Assembly (NCBI GenBank): GCA_938083195.1
Contig: CALKCK010000007.1
Location: 156,184 to 220,183 of the forward strand
Reading direction: 5' to 3'
DNA: 64,000 nucleotides
Origin: an uncultured Pirellulaceae bacterium
GTDB taxonomy: Bacteria > Planctomycetota > Planctomycetia > Pirellulales > Pirellulaceae
Position numbers and translations under genes: made by a program. Shown piece after piece: positions 1-8,620 of the stretch (positions within the stretch are counted from its first letter, which is position 1; the number at the start of each line of letters is the position of its first letter). The notes under the pieces were generated by a model that worked only from the letters and a program-made list of their open reading frames with translations, had not been told where the DNA came from and ran no database searches.

Positions 1-1448
1 TCATTATTCAAATCTGCTGCGGCGACGCCTGGAACATTTTCACAAGCGATGGGAGAAACGAGAACAAGTTTCGGAGCCGACGTCCCGTTGAACGCCTTCG
101 AACGAAGACGCTTAAGGTAGTTCCTTAATTCCTCTCGAAATTTCGATAGTCCCGCCCGCCCCTCAAACGATTCGTTAAACCCGTAAGCAACAAAAATCAC
201 ATCCGCTTTTTCATGAGTGAGATGCTGATCTTGATCGGCAAAATTACTCGGCCGAGGCTGAATGGTTGCCGTATCGGCAGACCAGCTTAAGTTTCTGACG
301 ATCAGTTGGTGTTCTGGATAAGCCTGATTTAGCAAGGTCTCGAAATAACCATAGTTCTGAGACCTCTCAAACAAGGTGTTTCCGACAAGTGCAATTCGAG
401 TGGAAGGCGCGAGCTCAATCGGAAGACTCGTAGTGGTCGGAGAAACTGTTTTCGCACGAGGCGCTGTATTGGCATAAATGCCGTATTTTTTATACTCCGG
501 ATCTTCGGGTGGGCGCGGATTATTAGTTTTCCTGGATTTAGCATCTTTTGATTGAGCACTCTTTCCGCTTTTTGCCTTTTGCGATTGTTGTTCATAGGAA
601 GCCAAAGTAACTACTTTGAATTCATCCCGTAACGGAATCTTTACGCCAACCGACCAACAGATACTATTTAAAAATAGCCGAACGAATCCAGCATCATTAA
701 AGGTCTCCCAATGACCAAGAGAAGTCCCAAATACTCGCCCACCAAATTCGTTTTCGAAAACCCAAGCTACGGGCTCTTTCATGGTTTGGGCAAGCTCGTG
801 AGTTCCAAACGCATTCCTTACAGTACCAATCTTTTCGGAGTTCCCCACTCCGTTCAACAAAACAGTAGCGCCCGGAGGGGGAGTTGTAAGGTAAAGCGTT
901 CCGGCAGCGAGGCGGGGTTTTTTAAAATTAATTCCGGACAAAAGCGGATGCTTTTTGCCTGCGTCGTTTAATGAGACTGTCGTTTTGCCTGTAAGGTGTG
1001 TTTCATATTTTACCCCCAGCGCTTTGAGTCCAAAGCCATCATTCCAGTGAAAGTGTTCGCTCCCGTTAGGGTAGGCAAACGCGTGCGAGGAGGTCCGAAA
1101 ACCCACAATCGGTTTCCCTGATTTTAAATATCGATCAATGAATTTTAATTGCCCCTCCGGGAGGGTCAAAAACCGAACAAAAAATATCGCCACATCAGCA
1201 GTCTCTAAAGCCTCCAAACCATCAATCCCGTTTGGATTTCTCTCAGGGTTCCCCTCGCCTTTTAAAATTGTCGTTTTAAAGCCAAGTTCTTCTAATTGGG
1301 ACGCCAAAACTGGCATCGACCGTTCTGGACTGTAGTGCCGTGTGCCTATTACGAAAACGGCATGAGGTTTCGCTTCATCACAAAACCCGACACCCAATCC
1401 AATCCAAGGAAAAACAAGCAAGGCGAGCGCGATTCGATAATAATTCAT
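1..1448 (-). CDS. ThuA-like / SGNH hydrolase two-domain secreted protein (C-terminus outside window)
   Basis: This reading frame starts with ATG at 1448 and is still open at base 1, so the C-terminus is missing. A signal peptide (MNYYRIALALLVFPWIGLG) is followed by a ThuA-like domain: AVFVIGTRHY, a central ADVAIFFVRF strand, KPIVGFRTSSHAF, and GHWETFNDAGF near its end. After a Lys/Ser/Pro linker comes an SGNH-hydrolase-like domain with ALVGNTLFERSQNYGYFE, RNLSWSADT and ADVIFVAYGFNESFEG, which fit SGNH blocks I-III. In Planctomycetota this pairing often precedes a large haem-binding (CxxCH) or dehydrogenase-like region, so the full protein may be much longer; that is inference. The likely role is extracytoplasmic carbohydrate metabolism. 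Confidence 0.8.
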   Translation of the reverse strand, partial: MNYYRIALALLVFPWIGLGVGFCDEAKPHAVFVIGTRHYSPERSMPVLASQLEELGFKTTILKGEGNPERNPNGIDGLEALETADVAIFFVRFLTLPEGQLKFIDRYLKSGKPIVGFRTSSHAFAYPNGSEHFHWNDGFGLKALGVKYETHLTGKTTVSLNDAGKKHPLLSGINFKKPRLAAGTLYLTTPPPGATVLLNGVGNSEKIGTVRNAFGTHELAQTMKEPVAWVFENEFGGRVFGTSLGHWETFNDAGFVRLFLNSICWSVGVKIPLRDEFKVVTLASYEQQSQKAKSGKSAQSKDAKSRKTNNPRPPEDPEYKKYGIYANTAPRAKTVSPTTTSLPIELAPSTRIALVGNTLFERSQNYGYFETLLNQAYPEHQLIVRNLSWSADTATIQPRPSNFADQDQHLTHEKADVIFVAYGFNESFEGRAGLSKFREELRNYLKRLRSKAFNGTSAPKLVLVSPIACENVPGVAAADLNN

Positions 1449-1995
1449 TGGCAACCAATTTTTCTATTGAGTTAGCGTTTTTCAACCCAGGTGGGTGGCA
1501 CCACTATCGCAACTAAACATTTTCAGTAGGCGGTAAAAATTCGCGATCACAGTCCAAATTGTTTTTGCTATGTCGCAAACATCTTACGGATCAAAGCATT
1601 CTATAAAATTCAACAAGCTGAATGTAAATGAAATTGCTATTTTTCAAGGCAGTCAAAATAGGTCTACCTAGATTTTCCACAAAGAAACCAGGAAAATACA
1701 ATATACGGGAACGCAAACAGGATTACCGATTGTTTTCACAAACGCATCAGTTCAAAAGATTCTCAACTACTGAAACTAAGTCGCTCACAATTTGCAACCT
1801 GTCCAGAATTTATGTTTTGGTAAATTGAGAATCATTTCCTCATCAGACGTTGATCCCCGCCTAAGACCTTTAATGACGCATGGCATTTTGGAACATAAAC
1901 GGTTTCTGTTATACGAAGACATAACTAGGATAGGCAGGCGTATTTTTCGAGAGAATGAATTTAGATCCGAATGTTCTAACAGGGCAACCTGGAAA
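1449..1995. other. Intergenic spacer, no gene seen
   Basis: This AT-rich 547-base spacer separates two minus-strand genes. The short open frames in it lack recognisable motifs and ribosome-binding sites. It should hold the promoter of the ThuA/SGNH gene. Confidence 0.5.
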
Positions 1996-3462
1996 TTAGA
2001 TATTGCTTAATTCTGGAACTTGAAAACCAGCACGATTTTGATCTTTAAGAAGTGCATTCGCTTCCTCTGCGTGGTCTCCAATGTGCCGTTCGGTTCTTGA
2101 ATCGAAGGTAAGCCAAGGGCCAACTGTATACTCGGCCTTATCTTTCGGAATCCCAACCCCTCCCTGCATGATCTCGTGTAACTTCAAAAAGTGGTCCGCA
2201 GCGTCTTTGTTGTCTCCAAAGGAGACTGCCTTTTCATTGAAAGGAACTTGTTTTCCAAGTCGGTAAGAATTGTTAATGAGGTGCCCCATTACACAACCGT
2301 AATGGGCATCGAGAGCATTTCCGTTTGCCATGTTGGGATCACCTGCACGGACCGCTGAAATGAAGCTACCCCAATTACCACCCGGTGTTACCTTTCCGGG
2401 TTTGACTGCAAGATCTTCAGCCTTTTTCCCGGGTCGCCGAATTTTATATTTATTTTCACCTGTAATGACGCTTCCGTCCTCAAGGTAATACTCATTGAAG
2501 ACTTGGTTTTTGTAACCCTTATAATTGACGTTTCGAACATTGAATAAAACGTACTGTCCATTTGGATATTCAGCGATTCCAAACATTGTATTGGGCGTTT
2601 CACCTTGATCGTTCCATTGAAACCGTCCACCAATAGCCATCACTCGAATCGGATGAGATTGATCGCTGTCGATCGCCCATCTAGCGACATCTAATTGATG
2701 GGTCCCTTGATTGTTGAGATCGCCGTTACCAGTCTTCCAAAACCAATGCCAATTGTAATGGACATAATTTTGATGGTACTCATCAATAACGGCAGGCCCC
2801 TTCCACAGATCCCAATTAAGATTTTGAGGCGCTGAGGCTGCCTGTTTCACACCAATCCCACCACGTGGCTTACAACAATAACCATAAGCGATTTTTAACC
2901 GTGGCAAATCGCCAGACTCTAAAGCTTCATGCAAACCTGCAATTCCCGATGAGCTTCTTCGTTGGGTACCGTGTTGAATGACCACGTTATATTTTTTCTG
3001 CGCTTCCACGACGACTCTGCCTTCGGCAATGTCATGACTCATTGGTTTTTCAACGTATACGTGCTTGCCCGCTTGCGCCGCCCAGATCGTCATCAGCGAG
3101 TGCCAATGGTTAGGGGTGGCGATCGAGATGCCGTCCAGGTTTTTATCCTCGAGTGCGACACGAACATCAGCAAAACCTTTCGCGCCGCTTAGCTTTTCAA
3201 GCTTTTTCCCCAAAACTTTTTGGTCTGGGTCAATCAGCGAAACAACCTCAACATTTTTCTGTCCACCCCAGCCGCCAATGTGTGCTCCACCTCGACCGTT
3301 AAGCCCGGCGACTGCCATTCTCACTCGCTCATTCGCGCCAATGATATTTCCCGATGCCTTGGTACCAGAGATCAGAAAACTACTGCCAGCGGCAAGAACA
3401 CCACTCGTTTTTATAAAGTCACGGCGTGATTTACGATTCCCGCTTTGTTGATTTGCAATCAT
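1996..3462 (-). CDS. Gfo/Idh/MocA family oxidoreductase with Tat signal
   Basis: Predicted NAD(P)-dependent sugar or inositol oxidoreductase, exported folded by the Tat system: the N-terminus has KSRRDFIKTSG followed by a hydrophobic Ala/Gly stretch. The Rossmann region shows VRMAVAGLNGRGGAH, then DGISIATPNHWHS and VYVEKPMSHD; EKP is the family's catalytic-lysine motif. The C-terminal domain has NWHWFWKTGNGDLNNQGTHQLD, with the His/Asp residues expected near the active site. The frame can be opened by TTG at 3477, but ATG at 3462 has GGAA about 9 bases upstream and places the Tat motif normally. Substrate is unknown; the surrounding sulfatases suggest a polysaccharide-derived sugar. Confidence 0.9.
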   Translation of the reverse strand: MIANQQSGNRKSRRDFIKTSGVLAAGSSFLISGTKASGNIIGANERVRMAVAGLNGRGGAHIGGWGGQKNVEVVSLIDPDQKVLGKKLEKLSGAKGFADVRVALEDKNLDGISIATPNHWHSLMTIWAAQAGKHVYVEKPMSHDIAEGRVVVEAQKKYNVVIQHGTQRRSSSGIAGLHEALESGDLPRLKIAYGYCCKPRGGIGVKQAASAPQNLNWDLWKGPAVIDEYHQNYVHYNWHWFWKTGNGDLNNQGTHQLDVARWAIDSDQSHPIRVMAIGGRFQWNDQGETPNTMFGIAEYPNGQYVLFNVRNVNYKGYKNQVFNEYYLEDGSVITGENKYKIRRPGKKAEDLAVKPGKVTPGGNWGSFISAVRAGDPNMANGNALDAHYGCVMGHLINNSYRLGKQVPFNEKAVSFGDNKDAADHFLKLHEIMQGGVGIPKDKAEYTVGPWLTFDSRTERHIGDHAEEANALLKDQNRAGFQVPELSNI

Positions 3463-3690
3463 ATCAGTTGGTTCCAAAAACTTCTTAACGTAAAAACAAT
3501 AGCCAATTCGAGCTGACGACTCTTTACAGTGTAATACAACCCAAACCGCGTTCGCAACTTTTCTAAATCAAGTTCATATTACAGCGATCCAACTTACACC
3601 CAACCACCGAAATTCATGCGATTAAGTGGACAAACCAACAAAACCTCATAGCGCCAAGCATTCTTAGCTTGCAAACGAACGTCGAGACTA

Positions 3691-5334
3691 TCAAGACCTG
3701 GCTTCAAAATCCTCGATTTCAGGCGCAATCAAATTGAAGAACTCTCCCAATTGCGACTCGTAACGTTTCCATTTATTCCGAGATGTTTTGTAGATCGGTC
3801 TTCGAACCTGCACCGAACTGGCCGTACTCACCACAGGATCGCTATTGTGGAACTCAAGGACACTGCTCTCCCATTCCAAACCAAGATGCTCGACGACGGG
3901 TTTAATCACATCCTCCGGCGATTCAGTAAGATTTTCATAAGACACATCAAACACAGCCGCAGGGGCAACCGACCGCCAATGATTCATCAACCGCGAATAA
4001 TTTCGATAGACCGTCGCAAGATATTCAAATTGCGATGTATTAAATTGAAGCTTTTCGTCACTAAATGATTGAAAATAACATGAGAGGCAAACATCTCGCG
4101 GATCCCGTCTGCAATTTATTATGCGGGCATTGGGAAACATCATGGCAATGAAACCAATATGGAAATAGTTCGCCGGCATTTTATCAATAAATCGCTTTGA
4201 AAAATCAGCACCACCACCCTCACCTAAATCATCAAAACTGGTATATCGAGTTAGCTGATCAATATAGCCTTGAGCACTGGCCCGAATCCAAAAATCATCC
4301 AACGTCTTAAACATTTCTTGCAAGCGAACCTGGCTTGCATCACCAAACCGAGATGAAACTAAATCCCCTAGGGATTCAAGTTCACCCACGGCCTCAACTT
4401 CAGAATGGCGGGAAAGCATTTGTTGAACCAACGTCGTGCCACTCCGCGGCATGCCAACGATAAACACAGGTGCCGCGCTCGGGTTACCATTTTCAGCAAA
4501 CTTTTGGATCGTCTCTGATGTGAAAAACTCGATCAAATCATCAATCACCGTTTGGCTTTGATCACTATCGAACTGAAGTCCCTGTGCCTTACCCAACGCA
4601 TGCGTTGCATCGGCAGCACGGGAATAGTGTTCAAAGGCGTTGGCAAATTCCTTTTCCTTCTCCAAATGGACAGCCATAGCAACATTGAGCCGATTCGATG
4701 CCACTAAACTCAATTCGGGCATTTCCAAGAACGCACGCAAAGAGCTTAATTGAAGATCAGTAAACTGATATTCTCCAAGATTGACAAACTGTGACAATTG
4801 AAAATAGGCTTGCGGATTGTCTGCATCAATTGCCAATGCACGCCGGATATCCTCAATTGCTCCTAAAAAATCTCCCTGAAATTGCTTAAGCCTCGAAGTC
4901 TCATTGAGAACTTGAACTTCTGAAAATCCAAACTTGGAAGCTTCATAAAAGCTGACCAATGCTTCGCTGATTTTATTCTGCTTCCCAAGCGAGATTCCCT
5001 TTTGGAAAAAGGCTGGGGCGAATTCTGGGGAAAGTTCGATCGCCTTTTCGGCAGAGACCAACGCAGATTCTTGTTCCTTCATCGAATTAAAAATAGAAGC
5101 CAGATTCGAATAATACTCGGGATTGGCCGGATCAATTTCGATGGCGTATTTAATCTGCTGCAACGCGTCATTGGAATTGCCCATTTGATGAGCAATCAGA
5201 CCCGCAAAATGCCAAGCATCCGAATGACGGGAGTCTTCTTTCAATACCGCAGCATACCCGACCGCAGCTCCGGTCAGATCACCAGCATGATGTTTCTGAA
5301 CCGATTCCTCAAATAGTGTCTTAATATTCGACAT
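3691..5334 (-). CDS. TPR-repeat sulfotransferase
   Basis: The first ~180 residues are tetratricopeptide-like helices (for example IDPANPEYYSNLASIFNSM and AIELSPEFAPAFFQKG). The C-terminal half is a PAPS-dependent sulfotransferase domain. FIVGMPRSGTTLVQQML at residues 291-307 is the 5'-phosphosulfate-binding P-loop, and RIINCRRDPRDVCLSCYFQ is the 3'-phosphate-binding motif. No signal peptide is visible, so it probably acts in the cytoplasm or at the membrane on a protein or glycan acceptor. Flanking spacers suggest its own promoter. It adds sulfate, the opposite of the many sulfatases nearby. Family assignment is firm; the acceptor is unknown. Confidence 0.92.
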   Translation of the reverse strand: MSNIKTLFEESVQKHHAGDLTGAAVGYAAVLKEDSRHSDAWHFAGLIAHQMGNSNDALQQIKYAIEIDPANPEYYSNLASIFNSMKEQESALVSAEKAIELSPEFAPAFFQKGISLGKQNKISEALVSFYEASKFGFSEVQVLNETSRLKQFQGDFLGAIEDIRRALAIDADNPQAYFQLSQFVNLGEYQFTDLQLSSLRAFLEMPELSLVASNRLNVAMAVHLEKEKEFANAFEHYSRAADATHALGKAQGLQFDSDQSQTVIDDLIEFFTSETIQKFAENGNPSAAPVFIVGMPRSGTTLVQQMLSRHSEVEAVGELESLGDLVSSRFGDASQVRLQEMFKTLDDFWIRASAQGYIDQLTRYTSFDDLGEGGGADFSKRFIDKMPANYFHIGFIAMMFPNARIINCRRDPRDVCLSCYFQSFSDEKLQFNTSQFEYLATVYRNYSRLMNHWRSVAPAAVFDVSYENLTESPEDVIKPVVEHLGLEWESSVLEFHNSDPVVSTASSVQVRRPIYKTSRNKWKRYESQLGEFFNLIAPEIEDFEARS

Positions 5335-5904
5335 GTCTAACCATCATTTAAACGCAAAGTACATCTATGAAATCGGCAAAAAAACAGTTCGACGGGTGGC
5401 GATTTTTGACAAAATCCAGCTTTCCAATAAATATTGGCTTCCTAATGGAAATCGACTTCCGCAACGACTAATTTTAGCTCAATTCAATCAGTTTGGCCGG
5501 GCTGAATCAACAAGGTAGCGATTGAGCGAATCGCCCAAGAGGGCAGATTTAAATTGGGCGGGTTTTACCTGCAAAGTTTTAATGCACACAAGTGAAAACA
5601 CTATTTCAAATTTGGCTCGACAGATGCTGCACCTGCGCCTAAAAACAACAAGACCTTCATTCGCTATTCCATCTTGCCAATGCCTTGTTTTTTTCAGTTT
5701 GAGTCCAACGACGAAGAACGCATTGGGGTACAATCTTTGCGTCACCACGCGACTAACAAGCATTTAAATGCTCTGCATCAATTTAAACTAACAACGAATT
5801 TATTGTTAGCAAGATTGAGGTTGATGAGCCTGCTGTGCTTGTTAATACCGATTGCATTTTTAATGGCGATATTTTTAAATTCAAACGCTTAACCGATAGA
5901 CGCG
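5335..5904. other. Divergent intergenic region, no convincing gene
   Basis: This spacer lies between the minus-strand sulfotransferase and the plus-strand small membrane protein, so it should carry both promoters. Short frames on both strands overlap each other and lack motifs. The tail of one plus-strand frame (5824-5892) would encode a 22-residue hydrophobic peptide, which I could not support as a gene. Confidence 0.45.
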
Positions 5905-6225
5905 ATGCCTGATCCCAACAAATTAGACAAAGACCCGCCTCTCAACCCGTACGCTGCTGGAAACGAAGTCGACAACGGCCCCACCAATGAATCTCCAAGG
6001 CAGAAGCCCTTTAATCCGCTTTTCCAAGCCCTGGGCTGGTTTTGTTTAATCGTAATTTCACCAATTCTGGGTTGCACGGCATTTTTCTTTACTTGCTTCG
6101 GAACCATAGGATTAGTAGATAATCCGTTGGCAATATCCGCAGGAGTCGGCCTGCTAACGATGACTGCCGTTTTGTATTTCGGCGGCAGGAGCTTGATTGC
6201 CAATTCCAATAAACCCAAAAAATAA
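5905..6225 (+). CDS. Small two-helix membrane protein, hypothetical
   Basis: A 106-residue protein with a polar, Pro/Asn-rich N-terminus (DPPLNPYAAGNEVDNG) and two predicted membrane helices, at about residues 40-65 and 72-92. The NPYA-type start before helices is common in small planctomycete membrane proteins, but I do not recognise a defined family. It ends about 50 bases before the radical SAM gene on the same strand and may be co-transcribed with it. No clear Shine-Dalgarno sequence precedes the ATG. Function unknown. Confidence 0.6.
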   Translation: MPDPNKLDKDPPLNPYAAGNEVDNGPTNESPRQKPFNPLFQALGWFCLIVISPILGCTAFFFTCFGTIGLVDNPLAISAGVGLLTMTAVLYFGGRSLIANSNKPKK

Positions 6226-6272
6226 ACCCTAGACTCGCTTTGCCTAAACCTTGCGGACGTGGATCTCAATCA

Positions 6273-7790
6273 ATGCAATTACACCAATACCGTGGCCACA
6301 ACTTCCTGGGAACGACCAAAAGTCTTTGTCCTCAATGTTTAGCGCTGGTGGATGCCAAGATTATCACGAAAGACAATCGTGTATATTTTAGAAAATTATG
6401 CCCAGAACATGGATTCCGAGAAGATTTTGTCTGTAGCGACGCAAGTCATTTTGATCGGAACGAATTTACCTTGCCCGGCAAACAGCCGACTAGGTTTGGA
6501 ATTGAACCGAAACTGGGATGCCCCTATGACTGCGGAATCTGTAGCGAACACGAGCAACACACCTGCATCGGTCTGCTAGAAATCACCTCCCATTGCAACC
6601 TTGAATGCCCTATCTGTTTCGCTGGCAGTGGCCCGGGCGGCACCCACTTAACCGTTGAACAATGCAAACATGCAATAGACCGCCTCGTTGAGGTTGAAAC
6701 TCAGCCAGAAATATTGCAACTTTCGGGAGGTGAGCCAACCATCCATCCTGATTTTGAAACCATTTTTCAATACGCATGCGATCAGCCTATCGATATCGTA
6801 ATGATTAACACGAATGGTTTGCGAATTGCGAAAGATCCTAAATTTGGAGAGTTTCTTGCTTCTTTTCGTACGCGATGCGAAGTCTATTTCCAATTCGATT
6901 CATTCGAAGACATTCAAACAGAGGCCCTGCGTGGCGTTTCGCTGGTAGATACCAAACTTAAGGCGATCGAACGGCTTGGAGAACTGGGAATCCGAACGAC
7001 ACTTGTTTGCACGTTGCAGGCTGGGATCAACGATCAGGAAATTGGCGCCATCACTGAATTCGCTATCCAACGACCCTGGATAACGGGCGTGAGTTTTCAG
7101 CCAACGACTTACACTGGCCGTTATTTTCTACCTGATGAATTGGAAAAGCGAATCACGTTTCCGGATATTCTTCATGGACTTGAGACACAAACCAACGGTA
7201 AGTGGAAAGCATCCGATTTCTCTCCGCTGCCGTGCGCTCACCCCAACGGGCATACCCTCGCCTATACCTATCGTCGCTTTAATCCGGACTTAGAATTTAC
7301 TCCGCTTGCTCGATTCATCGACATTGAGAAACATATTGATTTATTGTCTGGACGGATTACTTTTGATCGACCGAGAGCGAAAGAACTAATTTCGACGGTG
7401 CTTGACTCATTTGGCTGCGGACTAGCAAATGCAAGCGGTACCCAAATAGATAGCGCATTAGGACTGTTTGCCCAGCACCTACAAACCCGCAACTCGGGCT
7501 CAGCATTGTCTCAATCAGATTCCAACACTGTCTCCCTGGCCAAGGAATTTTTGAACAGTGCCCTAACCATGGAATTAGAACCCGAACACATGCTGCGAAT
7601 AACGACCACTTCCTTTATGGACGCCTACAACTTTGACATTCGACAATTGATGAAATCGTGCGTTCATCATATTCTTCCTTCGGGTCACATCATTCCGTTC
7701 TCGGCGTACAATGTTCTCTATCGCGGTGGCCAAATTCCACTTCCAAAACTCAATGAACAGCCTAAGCCTCCGCTAGTACACATTAACTGA
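6273..7790 (+). CDS. Radical SAM protein resembling tetraether lipid synthase (Tes/MJ0619-like)
   Basis: Key features, numbered from ATG 6273: a zinc-ribbon-like start (TTKSLCPQCLALVDAKI, then KLCPEHG), a cysteine-rich LGCPYDCGICSEHEQHTC segment, and the radical SAM CX3CX2C motif CNLECPIC at about 108-115, followed by a GGEP-type motif (LQLSGGEPTIHPDF). This order is what I know of archaeal MJ0619/Tes proteins, which join lipid tails by C-C bond formation. The C-terminal region (MKSCVHHILPSGHIIPFSAYN) carries further Cys/His residues. The frame also opens at TTG 6240, but the ATG gives a normal N-terminus. An Lgt-like gene follows after 56 bases. The radical SAM call is firm. The lipid role is inference; a pterin or other methyltransferase is the alternative. 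Confidence 0.85.
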   Translation: MQLHQYRGHNFLGTTKSLCPQCLALVDAKIITKDNRVYFRKLCPEHGFREDFVCSDASHFDRNEFTLPGKQPTRFGIEPKLGCPYDCGICSEHEQHTCIGLLEITSHCNLECPICFAGSGPGGTHLTVEQCKHAIDRLVEVETQPEILQLSGGEPTIHPDFETIFQYACDQPIDIVMINTNGLRIAKDPKFGEFLASFRTRCEVYFQFDSFEDIQTEALRGVSLVDTKLKAIERLGELGIRTTLVCTLQAGINDQEIGAITEFAIQRPWITGVSFQPTTYTGRYFLPDELEKRITFPDILHGLETQTNGKWKASDFSPLPCAHPNGHTLAYTYRRFNPDLEFTPLARFIDIEKHIDLLSGRITFDRPRAKELISTVLDSFGCGLANASGTQIDSALGLFAQHLQTRNSGSALSQSDSNTVSLAKEFLNSALTMELEPEHMLRITTTSFMDAYNFDIRQLMKSCVHHILPSGHIIPFSAYNVLYRGGQIPLPKLNEQPKPPLVHIN

Positions 7791-7846
7791 CACTGCCTTT
7801 GATCCCTTCAGGCGTGGCATTTCGCCATTCCATGCCTCACTGAAAT

Positions 7847-8605
7847 TTGCCTGCGACAGACACAGCCAACACGTCTAAACAAACGTTCTACCTGCCAATG
7901 TATTACCCACTGTTTACTTTGCTCGGCTGCATCGCTGGAATTATTGCGTCGACCTCTACCTCAAAATACACCGCTGATCGAATTCAACTATCAGTCCCTG
8001 ATAAAATTTTCATTGTGCTCTCGGGCTTCTGTTCAGCAATCATCTTTGCCAAATTACCCTTCATTGTTTTATCAGAGGACGTTCTCCACAATGCAGGTAC
8101 CATTTTGTTTAGCGGAAAAACGGTCTTACTAGGGCTTGTGGGAGGCTATTTCGGTGTGGAGCTAGGCAAATGGATGCGTGGAATTAAAACCAAAACAGGA
8201 GATTCTTTCGCAGTTCCGGTCGCAGTGGCGATTGGCGTCGGGCGACTTGGCTGCTTCTTTGGAGGTTGCTGCTATGGCGTTGAGACCAAACTCCCGTGGG
8301 GCGTGGTATTTCCAAGAGTCGACCAACTCAATCGCCACCCTAATCAAATTTATGAAGCAATTTTCCATCTGTTGATGGCATTTATTTTGTACGGGATGCT
8401 GAAAAACGGAATTCTCAAAGGTCAGTTAATTAAAGTTTATTTCCTCTCGTATTTTGCCTTCCGTTTTCTCACAGAATTCTTGCGGCCCGAAATCGAATTA
8501 GCTGGCGGACTCTCGGCCTACCAATGGGCAATCGTCGTCTTAATTCCAATTTTCATTAGTTTGTGGTACCGCGATACACCACCACTTCGAACAAAAAGAG
8601 TTTAA
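7847..8605 (+). CDS. Lgt-like (prolipoprotein diacylglyceryl transferase family) integral membrane protein
   Basis: About seven hydrophobic segments and two blocks match the Lgt family: VGRLGCFFGGCCYG, corresponding to the GRxGNFxN region, and PWGVVFPRVDQLNRHPNQIYEA, corresponding to the PW...RHPSQLYEA region. The Asn-rich part of the Lgt signature is replaced by Cys and Gly residues, so this is probably a paralogue and not the housekeeping lipoprotein enzyme. It may transfer a lipid moiety from phospholipid to another acceptor. Translation can start at TTG 7847 or at ATG 7898, which sits directly before the first helix; neither has a clear Shine-Dalgarno. It follows the Tes-like gene and converges with the kinase gene 15 bases away. 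Confidence 0.8.
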   Translation: MPATDTANTSKQTFYLPMYYPLFTLLGCIAGIIASTSTSKYTADRIQLSVPDKIFIVLSGFCSAIIFAKLPFIVLSEDVLHNAGTILFSGKTVLLGLVGGYFGVELGKWMRGIKTKTGDSFAVPVAVAIGVGRLGCFFGGCCYGVETKLPWGVVFPRVDQLNRHPNQIYEAIFHLLMAFILYGMLKNGILKGQLIKVYFLSYFAFRFLTEFLRPEIELAGGLSAYQWAIVVLIPIFISLWYRDTPPLRTKRV

Positions 8606-8620
8606 TAATAACCAGATTTT

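Noticed and set aside
1496..1512. Second sigma-54-like site (TGGCACCACTATCGCAA) on the plus strand
   Set aside because: The GG-N10-GC spacing fits, but the -12 element is TCGC, and no plus-strand gene lies downstream for more than 4 kb.
5824..5892. 22-residue hydrophobic peptide frame (MSLLCLLIPIAFLM...)
   Set aside because: No ribosome-binding site, and too short to judge.
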